Below, in pieces: positions 9,823 to 18,740 of a DNA stretch of 52,045 nucleotides. The translations under genes and the position numbers were made by a program. Where the stretch lies: positions 1 to 52,045 of the forward strand of contig NZ_RXLZ01000035.1 in the NCBI RefSeq assembly GCF_003970865.1, in the 5' to 3' direction. Source of the DNA: Stenotrophomonas maltophilia. GTDB taxonomy: Bacteria > Pseudomonadota > Gammaproteobacteria > Xanthomonadales > Xanthomonadaceae. The notes beneath the pieces are model-generated. The model did no database searches, had not been told where the DNA came from, and worked only from the letters and a program-made list of their open reading frames with translations. Numbering within the stretch: the first letter of the stretch is position 1; every line of letters starts with the position of its first letter.

Positions 9823-10317
9823 TCAGACCCCTTCGCCCATCCGCTCCAGGCCTTCGCCGGCCAGGCGCAGGATCAGCTTCTCCAGCACCTGCTCTTCCTC
9901 TTCGCTCAGCACCGACATCAGCTTGCGGGTGATCTCGATCACCATCGGCGCGATGGTCTCGTACACCTCGAAGCCGGCTGCCGACAGCGCCAGCACCGAG
10001 CGGCGGCGGTCGTCGCCGTGGGTCTCGCGCTTGATGAAGCCGCGCTCAAGCAGGCGGGCCACGGCGCGGCTGACCGCCACCTTGTCCATCGCCGTGCGGT
10101 CGGAGACCTCGCTGGCCGAGGAGCCCGGGTACAGCGCCAGGATGGTGATCACCCGCCATTCGGGGATCGCCAGACCGTAACGATCGCCATATAGCTTGGC
10201 GATGTTGCCGCTGACCCGGTTGGACAGCACGCTCAGCCGATACGGCAGGAACTGTTCCAGGTCGAGCAGGACGTGCGAGGAACGCAGGCGGGTCGAAACG
10301 GGATCGGCGGGGCTCAT
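9823..10317 (-). CDS. MarR family transcriptional regulator
   Basis: The 164-residue product has the MarR winged-helix layout: an N-terminal dimerisation helix, IPEWRVITILALYPGSSASEVSDRTAMDKVAVSRAVARLLERG as helix-turn-helix, and the wing residues HGDDRRRSVLALS. A long C-terminal dimerisation helix follows. It is divergent from hpd with 129 bases between. MarR-type proteins commonly control aromatic degradation genes and sense a pathway intermediate, so it is the likely regulator of hpd-hmgA (inference from position). The ATG at 10317 is the first sensible start; the frame is open far upstream only because it lies antisense to hpd. Confidence 0.9.
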   Translation of the reverse strand: MSPADPVSTRLRSSHVLLDLEQFLPYRLSVLSNRVSGNIAKLYGDRYGLAIPEWRVITILALYPGSSASEVSDRTAMDKVAVSRAVARLLERGFIKRETHGDDRRRSVLALSAAGFEVYETIAPMVIEITRKLMSVLSEEEEQVLEKLILRLAGEGLERMGEGV

Positions 10318-10330
10318 GTTGCGGTGCACC

Positions 10331-10359
10331 TTGCTGGTGGTTTCAAGTGTAACTATAAG
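10331..10359 (+). promoter_or_regulatory. Probable hpd promoter
   Basis: TTGCTG at 10331-10336 and TATAAG at 10354-10359 are separated by 17 bases and point towards hpd, leaving a leader of about 80 bases. The spacer and -10 region (ttcaagtgtaacta) lie midway between the MarR gene and hpd and are a plausible operator, although I see no strong dyad. Confidence 0.5.
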
Positions 10360-10446
10360 GGGTAGGTCCAGACCCTGCATTCTCGCCGGGTCCCTACCTG
10401 CCCGCACCTGGTTTGTACCGATGCGGTACCGATTCGGAGCCACGCC

Positions 10447-11559
10447 ATGAATACCGCAGTCCCGACCGCCTCGCACCCCAACCCCGGCATGCAGGTCACC
10501 ACCTTCGAGAACCCGATGGGCATCGACGGCTTCGAGTTCGTCGAATTCGCCGCCCCGGCCGGCCGTGGCCAGGAGCTGCACGAGTACTTCCGGAAGATGG
10601 GCTTCAGCGCGGTGCTCAAGCACAAGCAGCGTCCGATTACCGTCTATCGCCAGGGCGACGTCAACTTCCTGGTCAATGAAGACCCCGATTCGTTCGCTTC
10701 GGACTTCGCTGAAAAGCACGGTCCGTGCGCCTGCGGCTTCGCCATTCGCTTCAAGAAGCCGGGCCAGGAGGTCTACCAGACCGCGCTGGGCAACGGCGCC
10801 GAAGCCATCGCCTTCAAGCCGGACAGCAAGGCGGTCAGCGCGCCGATCATCAAGGGCATCGGCGACTGCATGCTGTACCTGGTCGATCGTTACGGCAGCG
10901 CCGGCAGCATCTTCGACGGCGACTACGAGCCGATCGCCGGTGCCGACCTGCACCCGGTGGGCTTCGGCCTGACCTTCATCGACCACCTGACCCACAACCT
11001 GTACTTCGGCAACATGCAGCAGTGGTCGGACTACTACGAGCGTCTGTTCAACTTCCGCGAGATCCGCTACTTCGACATCAAGGGCCTGAAGACCGGCCTG
11101 GTGTCCAAGGCGATGACCGCGCCGGATGGCATCGTGCGCATCCCGCTGAACGAATCGTCCGACCCGAAGAGCCAGATCAACGAGTACCTGGATGCGTACA
11201 AGGGCGAGGGCATCCAGCACATCGCCTGCTTCACCGAGAACATCTACGAGACCGTTGAAGCGATGCGCGCGCAGGGCGTGGACTTCCTCGATACGCCGGA
11301 GACCTACTTCGACGTGATCGACCAGCGGGTACCGAACCACGGTGAAGACGTGGCGCGCCTGGCGAAGAACAAGATCCTGATCGATGCCGATCCGGAAACC
11401 CACCAGCGCAAGCTGCTGCAGATCTTCACCCAGAACTGCATCGGCCCGATCTTCTTCGAGATCATCCAGCGCAAGGGCAACGAAGGCTTCGGCGAAGGCA
11501 ACTTCACCGCGCTGTTCGAGAGCATCGAGCGCGACCAGATCCGCCGCGGCGTGCTGTAA
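10447..11559 (+). CDS. hpd: 4-hydroxyphenylpyruvate dioxygenase
   Basis: The 370-residue product converts 4-hydroxyphenylpyruvate to homogentisate in tyrosine degradation. It has the two-domain VOC-type architecture of the family. Iron ligands are visible as the His in [11 protein letters not shown], the His in [10 protein letters not shown] and the Glu in [13 protein letters not shown]. Other conserved blocks are [13 protein letters not shown] at the N-terminus, [10 protein letters not shown] and the C-terminal [18 protein letters not shown]. The ATG at 10447 is the first in frame after the promoter. It is followed by hmgA, the next enzyme of the pathway, in the same direction with a hairpin and a REP element between them. 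Confidence 0.96.
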   Translation: MNTAVPTASHPNPGMQVTTFENPMGIDGFEFVEFAAPAGRGQELHEYFRKMGFSAVLKHKQRPITVYRQGDVNFLVNEDPDSFASDFAEKHGPCACGFAIRFKKPGQEVYQTALGNGAEAIAFKPDSKAVSAPIIKGIGDCMLYLVDRYGSAGSIFDGDYEPIAGADLHPVGFGLTFIDHLTHNLYFGNMQQWSDYYERLFNFREIRYFDIKGLKTGLVSKAMTAPDGIVRIPLNESSDPKSQINEYLDAYKGEGIQHIACFTENIYETVEAMRAQGVDFLDTPETYFDVIDQRVPNHGEDVARLAKNKILIDADPETHQRKLLQIFTQNCIGPIFFEIIQRKGNEGFGEGNFTALFESIERDQIRRGVL

Positions 11560-11565
11560 GGTCTG

Positions 11566-11629
11566 CAGGCAATGCCGGCTTCCCGCCGGCATTGCCTGTC
11601 CGAATGGTAGTGCCGGCCGCTGGCCGGCA
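11566..11629. repeat. Hairpin and REP element between hpd and hmgA
   Basis: A perfect 14-base stem (arms 11566-11579 and 11585-11598, five-base loop) follows the hpd stop codon without a T-run. It is more likely an mRNA-stabilising or partial attenuating hairpin than a full terminator. A GTAG-headed TGCCGGCC/GGCCGGCA REP lies at 11607-11629, directly ahead of the hmgA ribosome site. Confidence 0.7.
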
Positions 11630-11644
11630 ATCTCTGGAGTTCCC

Positions 11645-12943
11645 ATGTCCCCCGCCATCACCGCCCGCGGCTACCAGTCCGGCTTCGGCAACGAATTCGC
11701 CACCGAGGCCGTCGCCGGCGCGCTGCCGGTCGGGCAGAACTCACCGCAGAAGGTGGCCCACGGCCTGTACGCCGAACAGTTGACCGGCACCGCGTTCACC
11801 GCGCCGCGCGGCAGCAATCGCCGCAGCTGGCTGTACCGGATCCGTCCGGCGGTGACCCATGGCGAATTCACTCCGTTCGCGCAGTCGCAGCTGCAGTGTG
11901 ATTTCGGCGCACAGCCGGCCTCGCCGAATCAGCTGCGCTGGAGCCCGCTGCCGCTGCCGCAGCTGCCGACCGACTTCGTCGAAGGCCTGTACACGATGGG
12001 CGGCAACGGCTCGCCCGACGCGCATGCCGGCGTGGGCATCCACCTCTATGCCGCCAACCGCGACATGGTCGGCCGCTACTTCTACGACGCCGATGGCGAG
12101 CTGCTGATCGTGCCGCAGCTGGGCGCGCTGCGCCTGCTGACCGAGCTGGGCGTGATCGAGATCGAGCCGCAGCAGATCGCGGTGATTCCGCGCGGCGTGC
12201 GGTTCCGCGTTGAACTGCCCGATGGCCCCAGCCGCGGCTACATCTGCGAGAACTACGGTGCGCTGCTGAAGCTGCCCGACCTCGGCCCGATCGGTTCCAA
12301 CGGCCTGGCCAACCCGCGCGACTTCGAAACCCCGCACGCGGCGTTCGAGGACATTGATGGTGATTTCGAACTGATCGCCAAGTTCGAGGGCCGACTGTGG
12401 CGTGCACCGATCGACCATTCGCCGCTGGACGTGGTGGCCTGGCACGGCAACTACGCGCCGTACCGCTACGATCTGCGCCGCTTCAACACCATCGGTTCGA
12501 TCAGCTACGACCACCCGGATCCGTCGATCTTCCTGGTGCTGCATTCGCCCAGCGACACGCCGGGGACCAGCAACATGGACTTCGCGATCTTTCCGCCGCG
12601 CTGGCTGGTGGCGCAGAACACGTTCCGCCCGCCGTGGTTCCACCGCAACATCGCCAGCGAGTTCATGGGGCTGGTGCATGGCGCCTACGACGCCAAGGCC
12701 GAAGGCTTCGTGCCGGGCGGCGCGTCGCTGCACAACTGCATGAGCGGTCACGGCCCGGATGCGCCGACCTTCGACAAGGCCTCCAATGCCGATCTGTCCA
12801 AGGCCGATGTGATCAAGGACACGATGGCCTTCATGTTCGAGACCCGCGCAGTGATCCGCCCGACCGCACAGGCGCTGGCCGCCGGTCACCGCCAGGGCGA
12901 TTACCAGCAGTGCTGGAACGGCCTGCGTAACAACTTCCGCTGA
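11645..12943 (+). CDS. hmgA: Homogentisate 1,2-dioxygenase
   Basis: The 432-residue product opens the ring of homogentisate to 4-maleylacetoacetate. The length is normal for bacterial HmgA. Recognisable blocks are the N-terminal [34 protein letters not shown], and the iron-centre region [15 protein letters not shown] followed by [15 protein letters not shown]. The ATG at 11645 is preceded by a GGAG box (tctggag). A frame extension upstream to 11384 overlaps hpd and is not homologous. Fumarylacetoacetase and maleylacetoacetate isomerase genes are not in the window after it; the next gene is convergent. Blocks in this enzyme commonly lead to brown pyomelanin from homogentisate. Confidence 0.96.
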   Translation: MSPAITARGYQSGFGNEFATEAVAGALPVGQNSPQKVAHGLYAEQLTGTAFTAPRGSNRRSWLYRIRPAVTHGEFTPFAQSQLQCDFGAQPASPNQLRWSPLPLPQLPTDFVEGLYTMGGNGSPDAHAGVGIHLYAANRDMVGRYFYDADGELLIVPQLGALRLLTELGVIEIEPQQIAVIPRGVRFRVELPDGPSRGYICENYGALLKLPDLGPIGSNGLANPRDFETPHAAFEDIDGDFELIAKFEGRLWRAPIDHSPLDVVAWHGNYAPYRYDLRRFNTIGSISYDHPDPSIFLVLHSPSDTPGTSNMDFAIFPPRWLVAQNTFRPPWFHRNIASEFMGLVHGAYDAKAEGFVPGGASLHNCMSGHGPDAPTFDKASNADLSKADVIKDTMAFMFETRAVIRPTAQALAAGHRQGDYQQCWNGLRNNFR

Positions 12944-12948
12944 CCCGG

Positions 12949-13025
12949 AAAAGGGGACGGAGGGGATTAAGTCGTTTCAAGCGCACGTGTGCTTGAAACG
13001 ACTTAATCCCCTCCGTCCCCTTTTT
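12949..13025. repeat. Long inverted repeat, copy B (terminator)
   Basis: Near-perfect 77-base inverted repeat between convergent genes. The first 34 bases of the left arm pair without mismatch, including the shared aaaaggggacggagg outer segment and the extension ttaagtcgtttcaagc; the inner part pairs with one mismatch. A T-run ends the right arm. It is the best preserved of the three copies. Confidence 0.88.
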
Positions 13026-13027
13026 CT

Positions 13028-13564
13028 TCAGGCGGCCTCGGCGAACGCGTCGCAATGCTCCAGCGGCAGCGCCTCCAGCAGGCGTTGGCGCACGCGCTGG
13101 CAATAGCCATCCGAGGTCAGCCCGGGCAGCATCTGCATCGCCGATTGCAGCCGCTGCAGCACCTCGTCTTCCGCGCGCGCCTGCTGCAGGTCGCGGAACA
13201 ATGCTGCTGCCTGCGGGTGCCGCTGCATCTCCAGGATGCCCAGCACATAGATGCGCGCGGCCACCAGCGAGCGGCGGCGTTCGACCACAGGTGCAGCAGG
13301 TGTGGCTGCCGGCGATGTGGGCACCGGCGCTACCGCGGCCGCGGGCGATGGTGCTGGGGCCGTGGCGCCCGTGCCGGTGCTCAGGTACCCCGCCTGCACC
13401 AGCTGGATGACCATCGCCGGCGCCTCCGGGCCGAGCAGGCTGGTCAGTTCGGCAATGCTGCGTTGACCGTCGCACAGGATCAGCAGCCTGCGCTGGCGCA
13501 TGTCCAGCGGCGCGCGGTGGGCCTGCAGCGCGGTTCGGGCGAGATCGGTCTTGCGCGGTTGCAT
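13028..13564 (-). CDS. Hypothetical protein
   Basis: I do not recognise this 178-residue protein. The N-terminal part (about 8-65) reads LARTALQAHRAPLDMRQRRLLILCDGQRSIAELTSLLG and looks like a small winged-helix-like or regulatory helical domain. An Ala/Pro/Thr-rich linker of about 35 residues follows. The C-terminal 75 residues are helical (RRRSLVAARIYVLGILEMQR and later QARAEDEVLQRLQSAMQ). There is no signal peptide. The ATG at 13564 fits the divergent spacing to the neighbouring lipoprotein gene; the frame remains open to 13645. It is convergent with hmgA across inverted-repeat copy B. Confidence 0.65.
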   Translation of the reverse strand: MQPRKTDLARTALQAHRAPLDMRQRRLLILCDGQRSIAELTSLLGPEAPAMVIQLVQAGYLSTGTGATAPAPSPAAAVAPVPTSPAATPAAPVVERRRSLVAARIYVLGILEMQRHPQAAALFRDLQQARAEDEVLQRLQSAMQMLPGLTSDGYCQRVRQRLLEALPLEHCDAFAEAA

Positions 13565-13689
13565 GGAAGGGACAGCCAAGTCGGTGCACGCCGAGCCTGA
13601 ACGAAGGCGATGAAACGGCGATGACAATGCAGCGCCTGCACGCACCTTGCGCTAGCGTGCAGCCACCTTCGTGCCAGGGAACCGCACCG

Positions 13690-14322
13690 ATGAAGCACCT
13701 CCCGATTGCTGGTCTGCTGTTGTTGTCGCTCACTGCCTGCAACCGCACGCCTGAGACACCTGCTGATGCCCCGGCCAAGGGCGCTACGCCGGCTGCCGCC
13801 GCAGCTGATGCCGATCTGGCGACCCGGTCGCCGGCCGATCCCCGCACCGACAGCCCGGCGCACCTGGACGGCTTCGCCGGTGCGAAGCTGGGCACCGGCA
13901 TCGCCGAGGTCCGCGCCGGCTTCGGCACGCCGCTGCAGGGGCTGGGCACCGACACCAGCGGCAAGCCGCTGCCGGCCGACGACGGCAACGACGGCTGCTA
14001 CTTCCTGCGCCCGCAGGATGCCGAAGACCCGCGCCTGATGATCGAGGGCCGCAAGCTGGTGCGCTACGACGTGCGCAGCGCCGCCATCACCGCACCGGGC
14101 GGCGGGAAGGTCGGCATGACCCTGGGCGAGCTGCAGGTGCTGTATCCCGAGCGCGGTGACGTCGGCCCCGACAAGTACGACGAGAAGGCCCAGCACCTGC
14201 GTGTGCGGCCGGCGCAGGAGGGCGGGTCGGTGATCGACTTCGCACTCGGTGCCGATGGCCGGGTGGGTGCCTGGCGTGTCGGGCAGACCCCGCAGGTCGA
14301 CTATGCAGAAGGTTGTGGCTGA
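13690..14322 (+). CDS. Hypothetical lipoprotein
   Basis: The 210-residue product begins MKHLPIAGLLLLSLTACNRTP, a lipoprotein signal peptide with lipobox LTAC. An Ala/Pro-rich stretch leads to a globular domain with two similar-looking blocks: GFAGAKLGTGIAEVRAGFGTP and GGGKVGMTLGELQVLYPERG. This pattern suggests a tandem domain of the type that senses or binds small ligands in the periplasm. Three Cys follow the lipobox region, at NDGCYFL and EGCG among others. Function is unknown. It is divergent from the gene at 13028-13564 and 74 bases before the exchanger gene. Confidence 0.78.
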   Translation: MKHLPIAGLLLLSLTACNRTPETPADAPAKGATPAAAAADADLATRSPADPRTDSPAHLDGFAGAKLGTGIAEVRAGFGTPLQGLGTDTSGKPLPADDGNDGCYFLRPQDAEDPRLMIEGRKLVRYDVRSAAITAPGGGKVGMTLGELQVLYPERGDVGPDKYDEKAQHLRVRPAQEGGSVIDFALGADGRVGAWRVGQTPQVDYAEGCG

Positions 14323-14395
14323 TCCTTGATCCACCGCCCAGCCACGCGCTTGGGCCAAGCGTAGAATCGCGCCACCACTGCTGGGGGAGTGCTCG

Positions 14396-15361
14396 ATGAT
14401 CGCCATTGCCATTGCCTGGTTCCTGCTCGGCCTGCTGTTGCTGGCGCTGGGCGGGGACTCCATCGTCAAGGCCGTGTCCGGCCTGGCCCAGCGCTTCGGG
14501 GCCAGCCCGTTCACTGCCGGGCTGCTGCTGCTCGGGGTGACCACCTCGTTGCCGGAACTGGCGGTCAATGCGCGCGCGCTGGCGGTGGGCCAACCGGAGC
14601 TGGCACTGGGCAACGCGGTGGGCAGCAGCATCGTCAACCTGGGCCTGACCCTGGCCGTGGCGGCCATGGCTGCGCCACTGCTGCTGCGCGCGCGCCTGCA
14701 GACGGTGCTGTGGTGGTCGCTGCTGGCGGCCGGCGTGCTGCTGATCCTGTTCGGTCTTGATGGCGGACTCGCACGCTGGGAGGGCGGCGTACTGCTGGCC
14801 GGCTTCATCGTGGTGCAGGTGCTGCTGCTGCGCCGTGGTCGTAGCGAGAGCGCCGAGGTGCAGGCGGCCATCGCCGAGTCCGCACTGAGCCGCACCAGCC
14901 TGCCGTTGAACGTGCTGCGGGTGCTGATCGCCGCGCTGGCCCTGTACTGGGGCGCACGCCTGGTGGTGGGGGCCGCGGCGGACTTCGGCGCAGCCCTGGG
15001 TTGGACGCCGCTGCTGGTCGGCCTGTTGCCGGTAGCGATCGGCACCGCGTTGCCGGAGGTGGCAACCGCCATTGCTGCCGCACGCCGTGGTCATGGCGAC
15101 ATGGTGCTGGGTCACGTACTGGGTTCCAGCGTGGTCAACCTGTTGCTGGTAATTGGTGCGATGGCGGTGCTGCAGCCGCTGGCGCTGCCGGCCTCGTTCG
15201 TGCGCCTGGAACTGCCGGCGTTGCTGGCCTTCGCGCTGGTGCTGTACCCGATGCTGCGCGGCGACCTGAAGATCAGCCGAGGCGAAGGCGCGATCCTGCT
15301 GGTCGCGTTCGTTGGCTGGTTCGTGCTGGAGCTGCTGCTGGTAGGCGCACCGGCGTTGTAG
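14396..15361 (+). CDS. Calcium/sodium (cation) antiporter of the CaCA family
   Basis: The 321-residue inner-membrane protein has the two inverted alpha-repeats of Ca2+:cation antiporters. Alpha-1 reads LLLLGVTTSLPELAVNARAL plus GNAVGSSIVNLGLTL; alpha-2 reads GLLPVAIGTALPEVATAIA plus GHVLGSSVVNLLLVIG. The acidic residues in TSLPEL and TALPEV are the expected ion ligands. About ten helices are visible, as in the YrbG-type exchangers. It probably exports Ca2+ in exchange for Na+ or H+. The stop codon TAG lies inside the GTAG head of a REP element (15358-15361). A weak purine run (ggggga) precedes the ATG at 14396. Confidence 0.92.
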   Translation: MIAIAIAWFLLGLLLLALGGDSIVKAVSGLAQRFGASPFTAGLLLLGVTTSLPELAVNARALAVGQPELALGNAVGSSIVNLGLTLAVAAMAAPLLLRARLQTVLWWSLLAAGVLLILFGLDGGLARWEGGVLLAGFIVVQVLLLRRGRSESAEVQAAIAESALSRTSLPLNVLRVLIAALALYWGARLVVGAAADFGAALGWTPLLVGLLPVAIGTALPEVATAIAAARRGHGDMVLGHVLGSSVVNLLLVIGAMAVLQPLALPASFVRLELPALLAFALVLYPMLRGDLKISRGEGAILLVAFVGWFVLELLLVGAPAL

Positions 15362-15643
15362 ATCCACGCCATGCGTGGATGCGGTTGGTTCGGTGCCGAC
15401 CAACGGTCGGCACCTACCACCGATCACCCGGTGGGTGCCAACTTTGGTTGGCACTCGGGGAAACAAAGCGCCGACCAAGGTCGGCACCTACCGGGCATTG
15501 CGGTCGGTAGATCCACGCCATGCGTGGATGCGCATGATTTCGTGCCGACCAACGGTCGGCACCCACCACCGATCACCCGGTGGGTGCCAACCTTGGTTTG
15601 CACTCCGGGAAACAAAGCGCCGACCAAGGTCGGCCTCTACCGG
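15358..15643. repeat. Two 137-base direct repeats built from REP palindromes
   Basis: The segments 15358-15494 and 15507-15643 have identical length and nearly identical sequence. Each contains, in order, a GTAG/ATCCACGC REP, a TGCCGACC/GGTCGGCA palindrome, a GTGCCAAC-type palindrome, the unique string gggaaacaaagcgccgac, and a final GACCAAGGTC palindrome ending CTACC. They fill the whole space between the exchanger gene and the mrp operon, and nothing else is visible there. The copies differ by about a dozen bases, so the duplication is not brand new. Confidence 0.9.
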
Positions 15644-15645
15644 AA

Positions 15646-16035
15646 TTATCGGCTCTGCGTGGTTTCTTCTTCCCGCACCGGTTCCGGCGGCGGCAGCTGC
15701 TCTTCGGCGGCCGGCTCGTTGCCGGGCAGGCTGGGGCGGGTTTCCATCAGCAGCGACAGCGCGGCCTTGGCCATCATGTGTGCGCTGATCGGCGCGGTGA
15801 TGAACAGGAACACGGTGATCAGCAGCTCGCGCGGCTGCGGGTCCTGGCCGAGGAAGATGTGGTAGCAGACCGAACACACCAGCACGCAGCCCACGCCCAG
15901 CGTGCTGGCCTTGGTCGGCGCGTGCAGGCGCTTGAAGAAGGTGGACAGCTTCACCAGGCCCAGTGCGCCGACCAGGATGAAGAAGCAGCCGAACAGCAGC
16001 AGGATCGACAAGCCGATCTGGATCGCGGTGATCAT
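15646..16035 (-). CDS. mrpG: Mrp cation/proton antiporter subunit G
   Basis: The 129-residue product is the small MrpG (PhaG/MnhG) subunit of the multi-subunit Na+(K+)/H+ antiporter. Three membrane helices are visible: ILLLFGCFFILVGALGLVKL, STLGVGCVLVCSVCYHIFLG and LITVFLFITAPISAHMMAKA. The last includes the ITAPISAHM signature of the subunit. The C-terminal 35 residues are acidic and Pro-rich. The start ATG at 16035 overlaps the mrpF stop codon as ATGA. It is the last gene of the operon and runs into the duplicated REP block. Confidence 0.93.
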   Translation of the reverse strand: MITAIQIGLSILLLFGCFFILVGALGLVKLSTFFKRLHAPTKASTLGVGCVLVCSVCYHIFLGQDPQPRELLITVFLFITAPISAHMMAKAALSLLMETRPSLPGNEPAAEEQLPPPEPVREEETTQSR

Positions 16036-16316
16036 TCGACGATGTCCCGGCGCAGCACGAACTTGCTCAGCACCACGGTGCTGCCGAAGCCGAGCATGGC
16101 GATGATCAGCGCCGCCTCGAAGTAGATCGGCGAGTTGAGGTACATGCCGAACAGCATCAGCTCGGCGATCGCGGTCACCGACAGGGTGTCCAGCGCGAGG
16201 ATGCGGTCGGGCACGGTCGGCCCGCGCAGCAGGCGCCAGGTGGCCAGCAGCATGGCCAGGCCGACCACATGCATGCACACCACCAGGGTGGTCTGGATGA
16301 CTTCAAAACCGGTCAT
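16032..16316 (-). CDS. mrpF: Mrp cation/proton antiporter subunit F
   Basis: The 94-residue product has three membrane helices and the conserved MrpF core GPTVPDRILALDTL, in which the Asp is the functionally important residue of the family. The tail FEAALIIAMLGFGSTVVLSKFVLRRDIVE is typical. It overlaps mrpE upstream and mrpG downstream by four bases each (ATGA), so translation of the operon is coupled. Confidence 0.94.
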   Translation of the reverse strand: MTGFEVIQTTLVVCMHVVGLAMLLATWRLLRGPTVPDRILALDTLSVTAIAELMLFGMYLNSPIYFEAALIIAMLGFGSTVVLSKFVLRRDIVE

Positions 16317-16819
16317 GGGAAGATCTCCATCAACGGCGCCTCGTAACGGCGCTTGATCGTATCGATCAGGTCCTGTGGGTCCTCCAGGTGCAGCACATGC
16401 ACCAGCAGGAACTTGCGGTCGTCACTGAGCGCGGCCGAGACCGTGCCCGGGGTCAGGGTAATCATGCTGGTCAGCGCGGCAATGCCGTGGATGTTGGCGA
16501 TGTCCAGCGGCAACCAGATGAACCCGGGGTGGATGTTCTTCTCCGGGCCCAGCACCTGGATGGCGACGCGGATGTTGGACATCAGGATGTCCCACAGGGT
16601 CACGCACAGCAGCTTGGGCAGCGGGCGCAGGGTGCCGATGCGGGCAAACTCGCGGTCCAGGCGTGCGGCAAACAGCGGCACCACCACGCCCAGTACCAGC
16701 CCCAGCACGATCTGGCCGAGGGTGAAGCTGTCGGACATCAGCAGCCAGAACGCCACCACCATGATGCTGAGCATCGGCGAGGGAATGACGCGGCGGAACA
16801 GGGAGCGCTGGGCGGTCAT
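16313..16819 (-). CDS. mrpE: Mrp cation/proton antiporter subunit E
   Basis: The 168-residue product has an N-terminal pair of membrane helices (MLSIMVVAFWLLMSD, GQIVLGLVLGVVVPLFAA). A cytoplasmic or amphipathic C-terminal part carries the MrpE signatures NIRVAIQVLGPEKNIHPGF, SMITLTPGTVSAALSDD and LLVHVLHLEDP. It is required for stable assembly of the complex in characterised systems. The start at 16819 overlaps the mrpD stop; the stop overlaps the mrpF start. The large open frame extending to 18106 is antisense-type noise in another frame of mrpD. Confidence 0.94.
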   Translation of the reverse strand: MTAQRSLFRRVIPSPMLSIMVVAFWLLMSDSFTLGQIVLGLVLGVVVPLFAARLDREFARIGTLRPLPKLLCVTLWDILMSNIRVAIQVLGPEKNIHPGFIWLPLDIANIHGIAALTSMITLTPGTVSAALSDDRKFLLVHVLHLEDPQDLIDTIKRRYEAPLMEIFP

Positions 16820-18351
16820 GGCTGGCGGATCTCCGGCGTGGTCGCGCGCAACTGCTGCACGTACTCGCTGGGTTGCAGCAGCTGTGCGGCGGTGGCGTCG
16901 GTGTAGCGCATCAGCGGTGCAGCGGCCAGGGTCATGCCGATGCCGTAGGCCAGCAGGATGCAGGCCGCGTACAGCTCGACCCGGCGCAGGCGTGCCTTGC
17001 GCGGCTTCGGTGCATCTGCCTCGACGGGCGGCACGCGCCAGAACAGGCGGATACCGCCGCGGGTCAGGCCCATGATCACCAGCAGGCTGCTGACCAGCAC
17101 CGCAGTCCAGACCGGGGCGGTGTACTGCGCCGGCATGCCGGCCAGCAGCGCGGCCTTGGCCAGGAAGCCGGACAGCGGCGGCAGGCCGGCCACCGACACC
17201 GCGCCGATCAGGAACAGCACCGCCGGCGTTTCCTTGCCCGGCATCGGCGCTACCACTTCCTTGCGGTCGCTGGCACCACCGCGTCGGCGGCGGATCAGGT
17301 CGGCAATCAGGAACAGCGCGGCGGCGACGAAGCTGCTGTGTGGCAGGTAGTACAGGCCGGCCGACAGCACCTGCGGCGTGCCCACAGAGAAGGCGATGAA
17401 CAGCGTGGCTGCCGACACGATCACCAGGTAGGAGATCAGCACGCGCAGGCGGGTTGCGGCCAGCGCACCCAGGCCGCCCAGCACCAGCGTTGCCACGCCG
17501 GCCCACAGCAGCCAGTCGCGGCCATAGCCGGCCATCGCGCCGGCATCGTCGCCGAACCACAGCATCTGGATGCGCAGCACCGAATACAGGCCGACCTTGG
17601 TCATGATCGCGAACAGCGCGGCCACGGCGGCCGGCGCGCGCGAATAGGCTTCCGGCAACCACAGGTACAGCGGTATCAGTGCGGCCTTGGCGCAGAACAC
17701 CAGCAGCAACAGGCCCATCGTCGCCTTCACCAGGGTCAGCTGCGCCGGCGGCACCTCGGCGATGCGCTGCGACAGCTCGGCCATGTTCAGCGAACCCAGC
17801 GAGGCGTACAGCAGGCCCAGTGCGATCAGGAACAGGGTCGAGGCGGTGACGTTGAACACCACGTAGTGCAGGCCGATGCGCATGCGCAGGCCACGGCCGC
17901 CACTGAGCAGCAGGCCGTAGGAGGCGATCAGCATCACCTCGAAGAACACGAACAGGTTGAAGATGTCGCCGGTCAGGAACGCACCGTTGAGGCCGACCAG
18001 CTGGAACTGGAACAGCGCGTGGAAGTGCGGCGCGCGGCGGTCCCAACCCGAGCAGGCGTGCAGCAGGCAGGGAATGGCCAGCAGCAGGGTGGTCAGCAGC
18101 ATCCACGCCGACAGCCGGTCGGCCACCAGCGCAATGCCCAGCCGCGACGGCCAGTCGCCGAGCAGGTAGACGTTGATCTCACCACTGGCGGTGGTGGCAT
18201 ACAGCAGGCCCACCGCCAGCGCCAGCGCCGACAGCGCGGTCCAGGCCACCGCGCGCTGTACCTTCGGGCCATAGCGGCGGTGTTCGACGAACAGCGACAG
18301 TGCAGCACCCAGCAGCGGAATCAGGATCGGCAGGATCACCAGGTGGTTCAT
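16816..18351 (-). CDS. mrpD: Mrp cation/proton antiporter subunit D
   Basis: The 511-residue product is one of the two large proton-translocating subunits, homologous to complex I subunits NuoM/NuoN. About 14 helices are visible. Conserved features include FFEVMLIASYGLLLSGG with the key Glu in the fifth helix, VFCAKAALIPLYLWLPEAYSRAPAAVAALFAIMTKVGLY with the family Lys residues, and SGFLAKAALLAGM in the second half. The start overlaps mrpC and the stop overlaps mrpE. It acts in the inner membrane together with MrpAB, C, E, F and G. Confidence 0.95.
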   Translation of the reverse strand: MNHLVILPILIPLLGAALSLFVEHRRYGPKVQRAVAWTALSALALAVGLLYATTASGEINVYLLGDWPSRLGIALVADRLSAWMLLTTLLLAIPCLLHACSGWDRRAPHFHALFQFQLVGLNGAFLTGDIFNLFVFFEVMLIASYGLLLSGGRGLRMRIGLHYVVFNVTASTLFLIALGLLYASLGSLNMAELSQRIAEVPPAQLTLVKATMGLLLLVFCAKAALIPLYLWLPEAYSRAPAAVAALFAIMTKVGLYSVLRIQMLWFGDDAGAMAGYGRDWLLWAGVATLVLGGLGALAATRLRVLISYLVIVSAATLFIAFSVGTPQVLSAGLYYLPHSSFVAAALFLIADLIRRRRGGASDRKEVVAPMPGKETPAVLFLIGAVSVAGLPPLSGFLAKAALLAGMPAQYTAPVWTAVLVSSLLVIMGLTRGGIRLFWRVPPVEADAPKPRKARLRRVELYAACILLAYGIGMTLAAAPLMRYTDATAAQLLQPSEYVQQLRATTPEIRQP

Positions 18352-18740
18352 GCGCGGTCCTCGCCCTGGCGCGGCGGCACACGCTCATCCTGCAGGTCGT
18401 CATCCGGCTCGTGGGCGTCCACATGGTCGCTGTGGTTGTCGCTGCGGCTGCGCATGGCCAGCACGATGCTCACTGCGGTCATCGCGAAGGCGATCACGAT
18501 CGCGGTCAGTACCAGCGCCTGCGGCAGCGGGTCGGTGTAGTTGCCGAGGTGGCTGTCCACGCCCTCCTGCAGCACCGGCGCCTTGCCCAGCACCACGCGG
18601 CCACCGGCGAAGATCAGCAGGTTGGTGGCGTAGGACAGGAAGGTCATGCCGAGGATCACATCGAAGCTGCGCGCGCGCAGCAGCAGGTAGATGCCGATGG
18701 CGGTCAGCACGCCGATCGCGGTAGCCAGGGCCAGTTCCAT
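18348..18740 (-). CDS. mrpC: Mrp cation/proton antiporter subunit C
   Basis: The 130-residue product is homologous to NuoK of complex I. Three helices are visible, with the family blocks AIGIYLLLRARSFDVILGMTFLSYATNLLIF and DPLPQALVLTAIVIAFAMTA. The last 35 residues form a charged hydrophilic tail rich in Asp, Glu and His, which is longer than I expect for NuoK-like proteins but common in group-2 Mrp systems. The start overlaps the mrpAB stop by one base (TGATG) and its stop overlaps mrpD. Confidence 0.94.
   Translation of the reverse strand: MELALATAIGVLTAIGIYLLLRARSFDVILGMTFLSYATNLLIFAGGRVVLGKAPVLQEGVDSHLGNYTDPLPQALVLTAIVIAFAMTAVSIVLAMRSRSDNHSDHVDAHEPDDDLQDERVPPRQGEDRA

Noticed and set aside
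16313..18106. A single 597-codon gene including mrpE
   Set aside because: The upstream part lacks any family features and overlaps mrpD in another frame; the ATGA overlap fixes the mrpE start at 16819.
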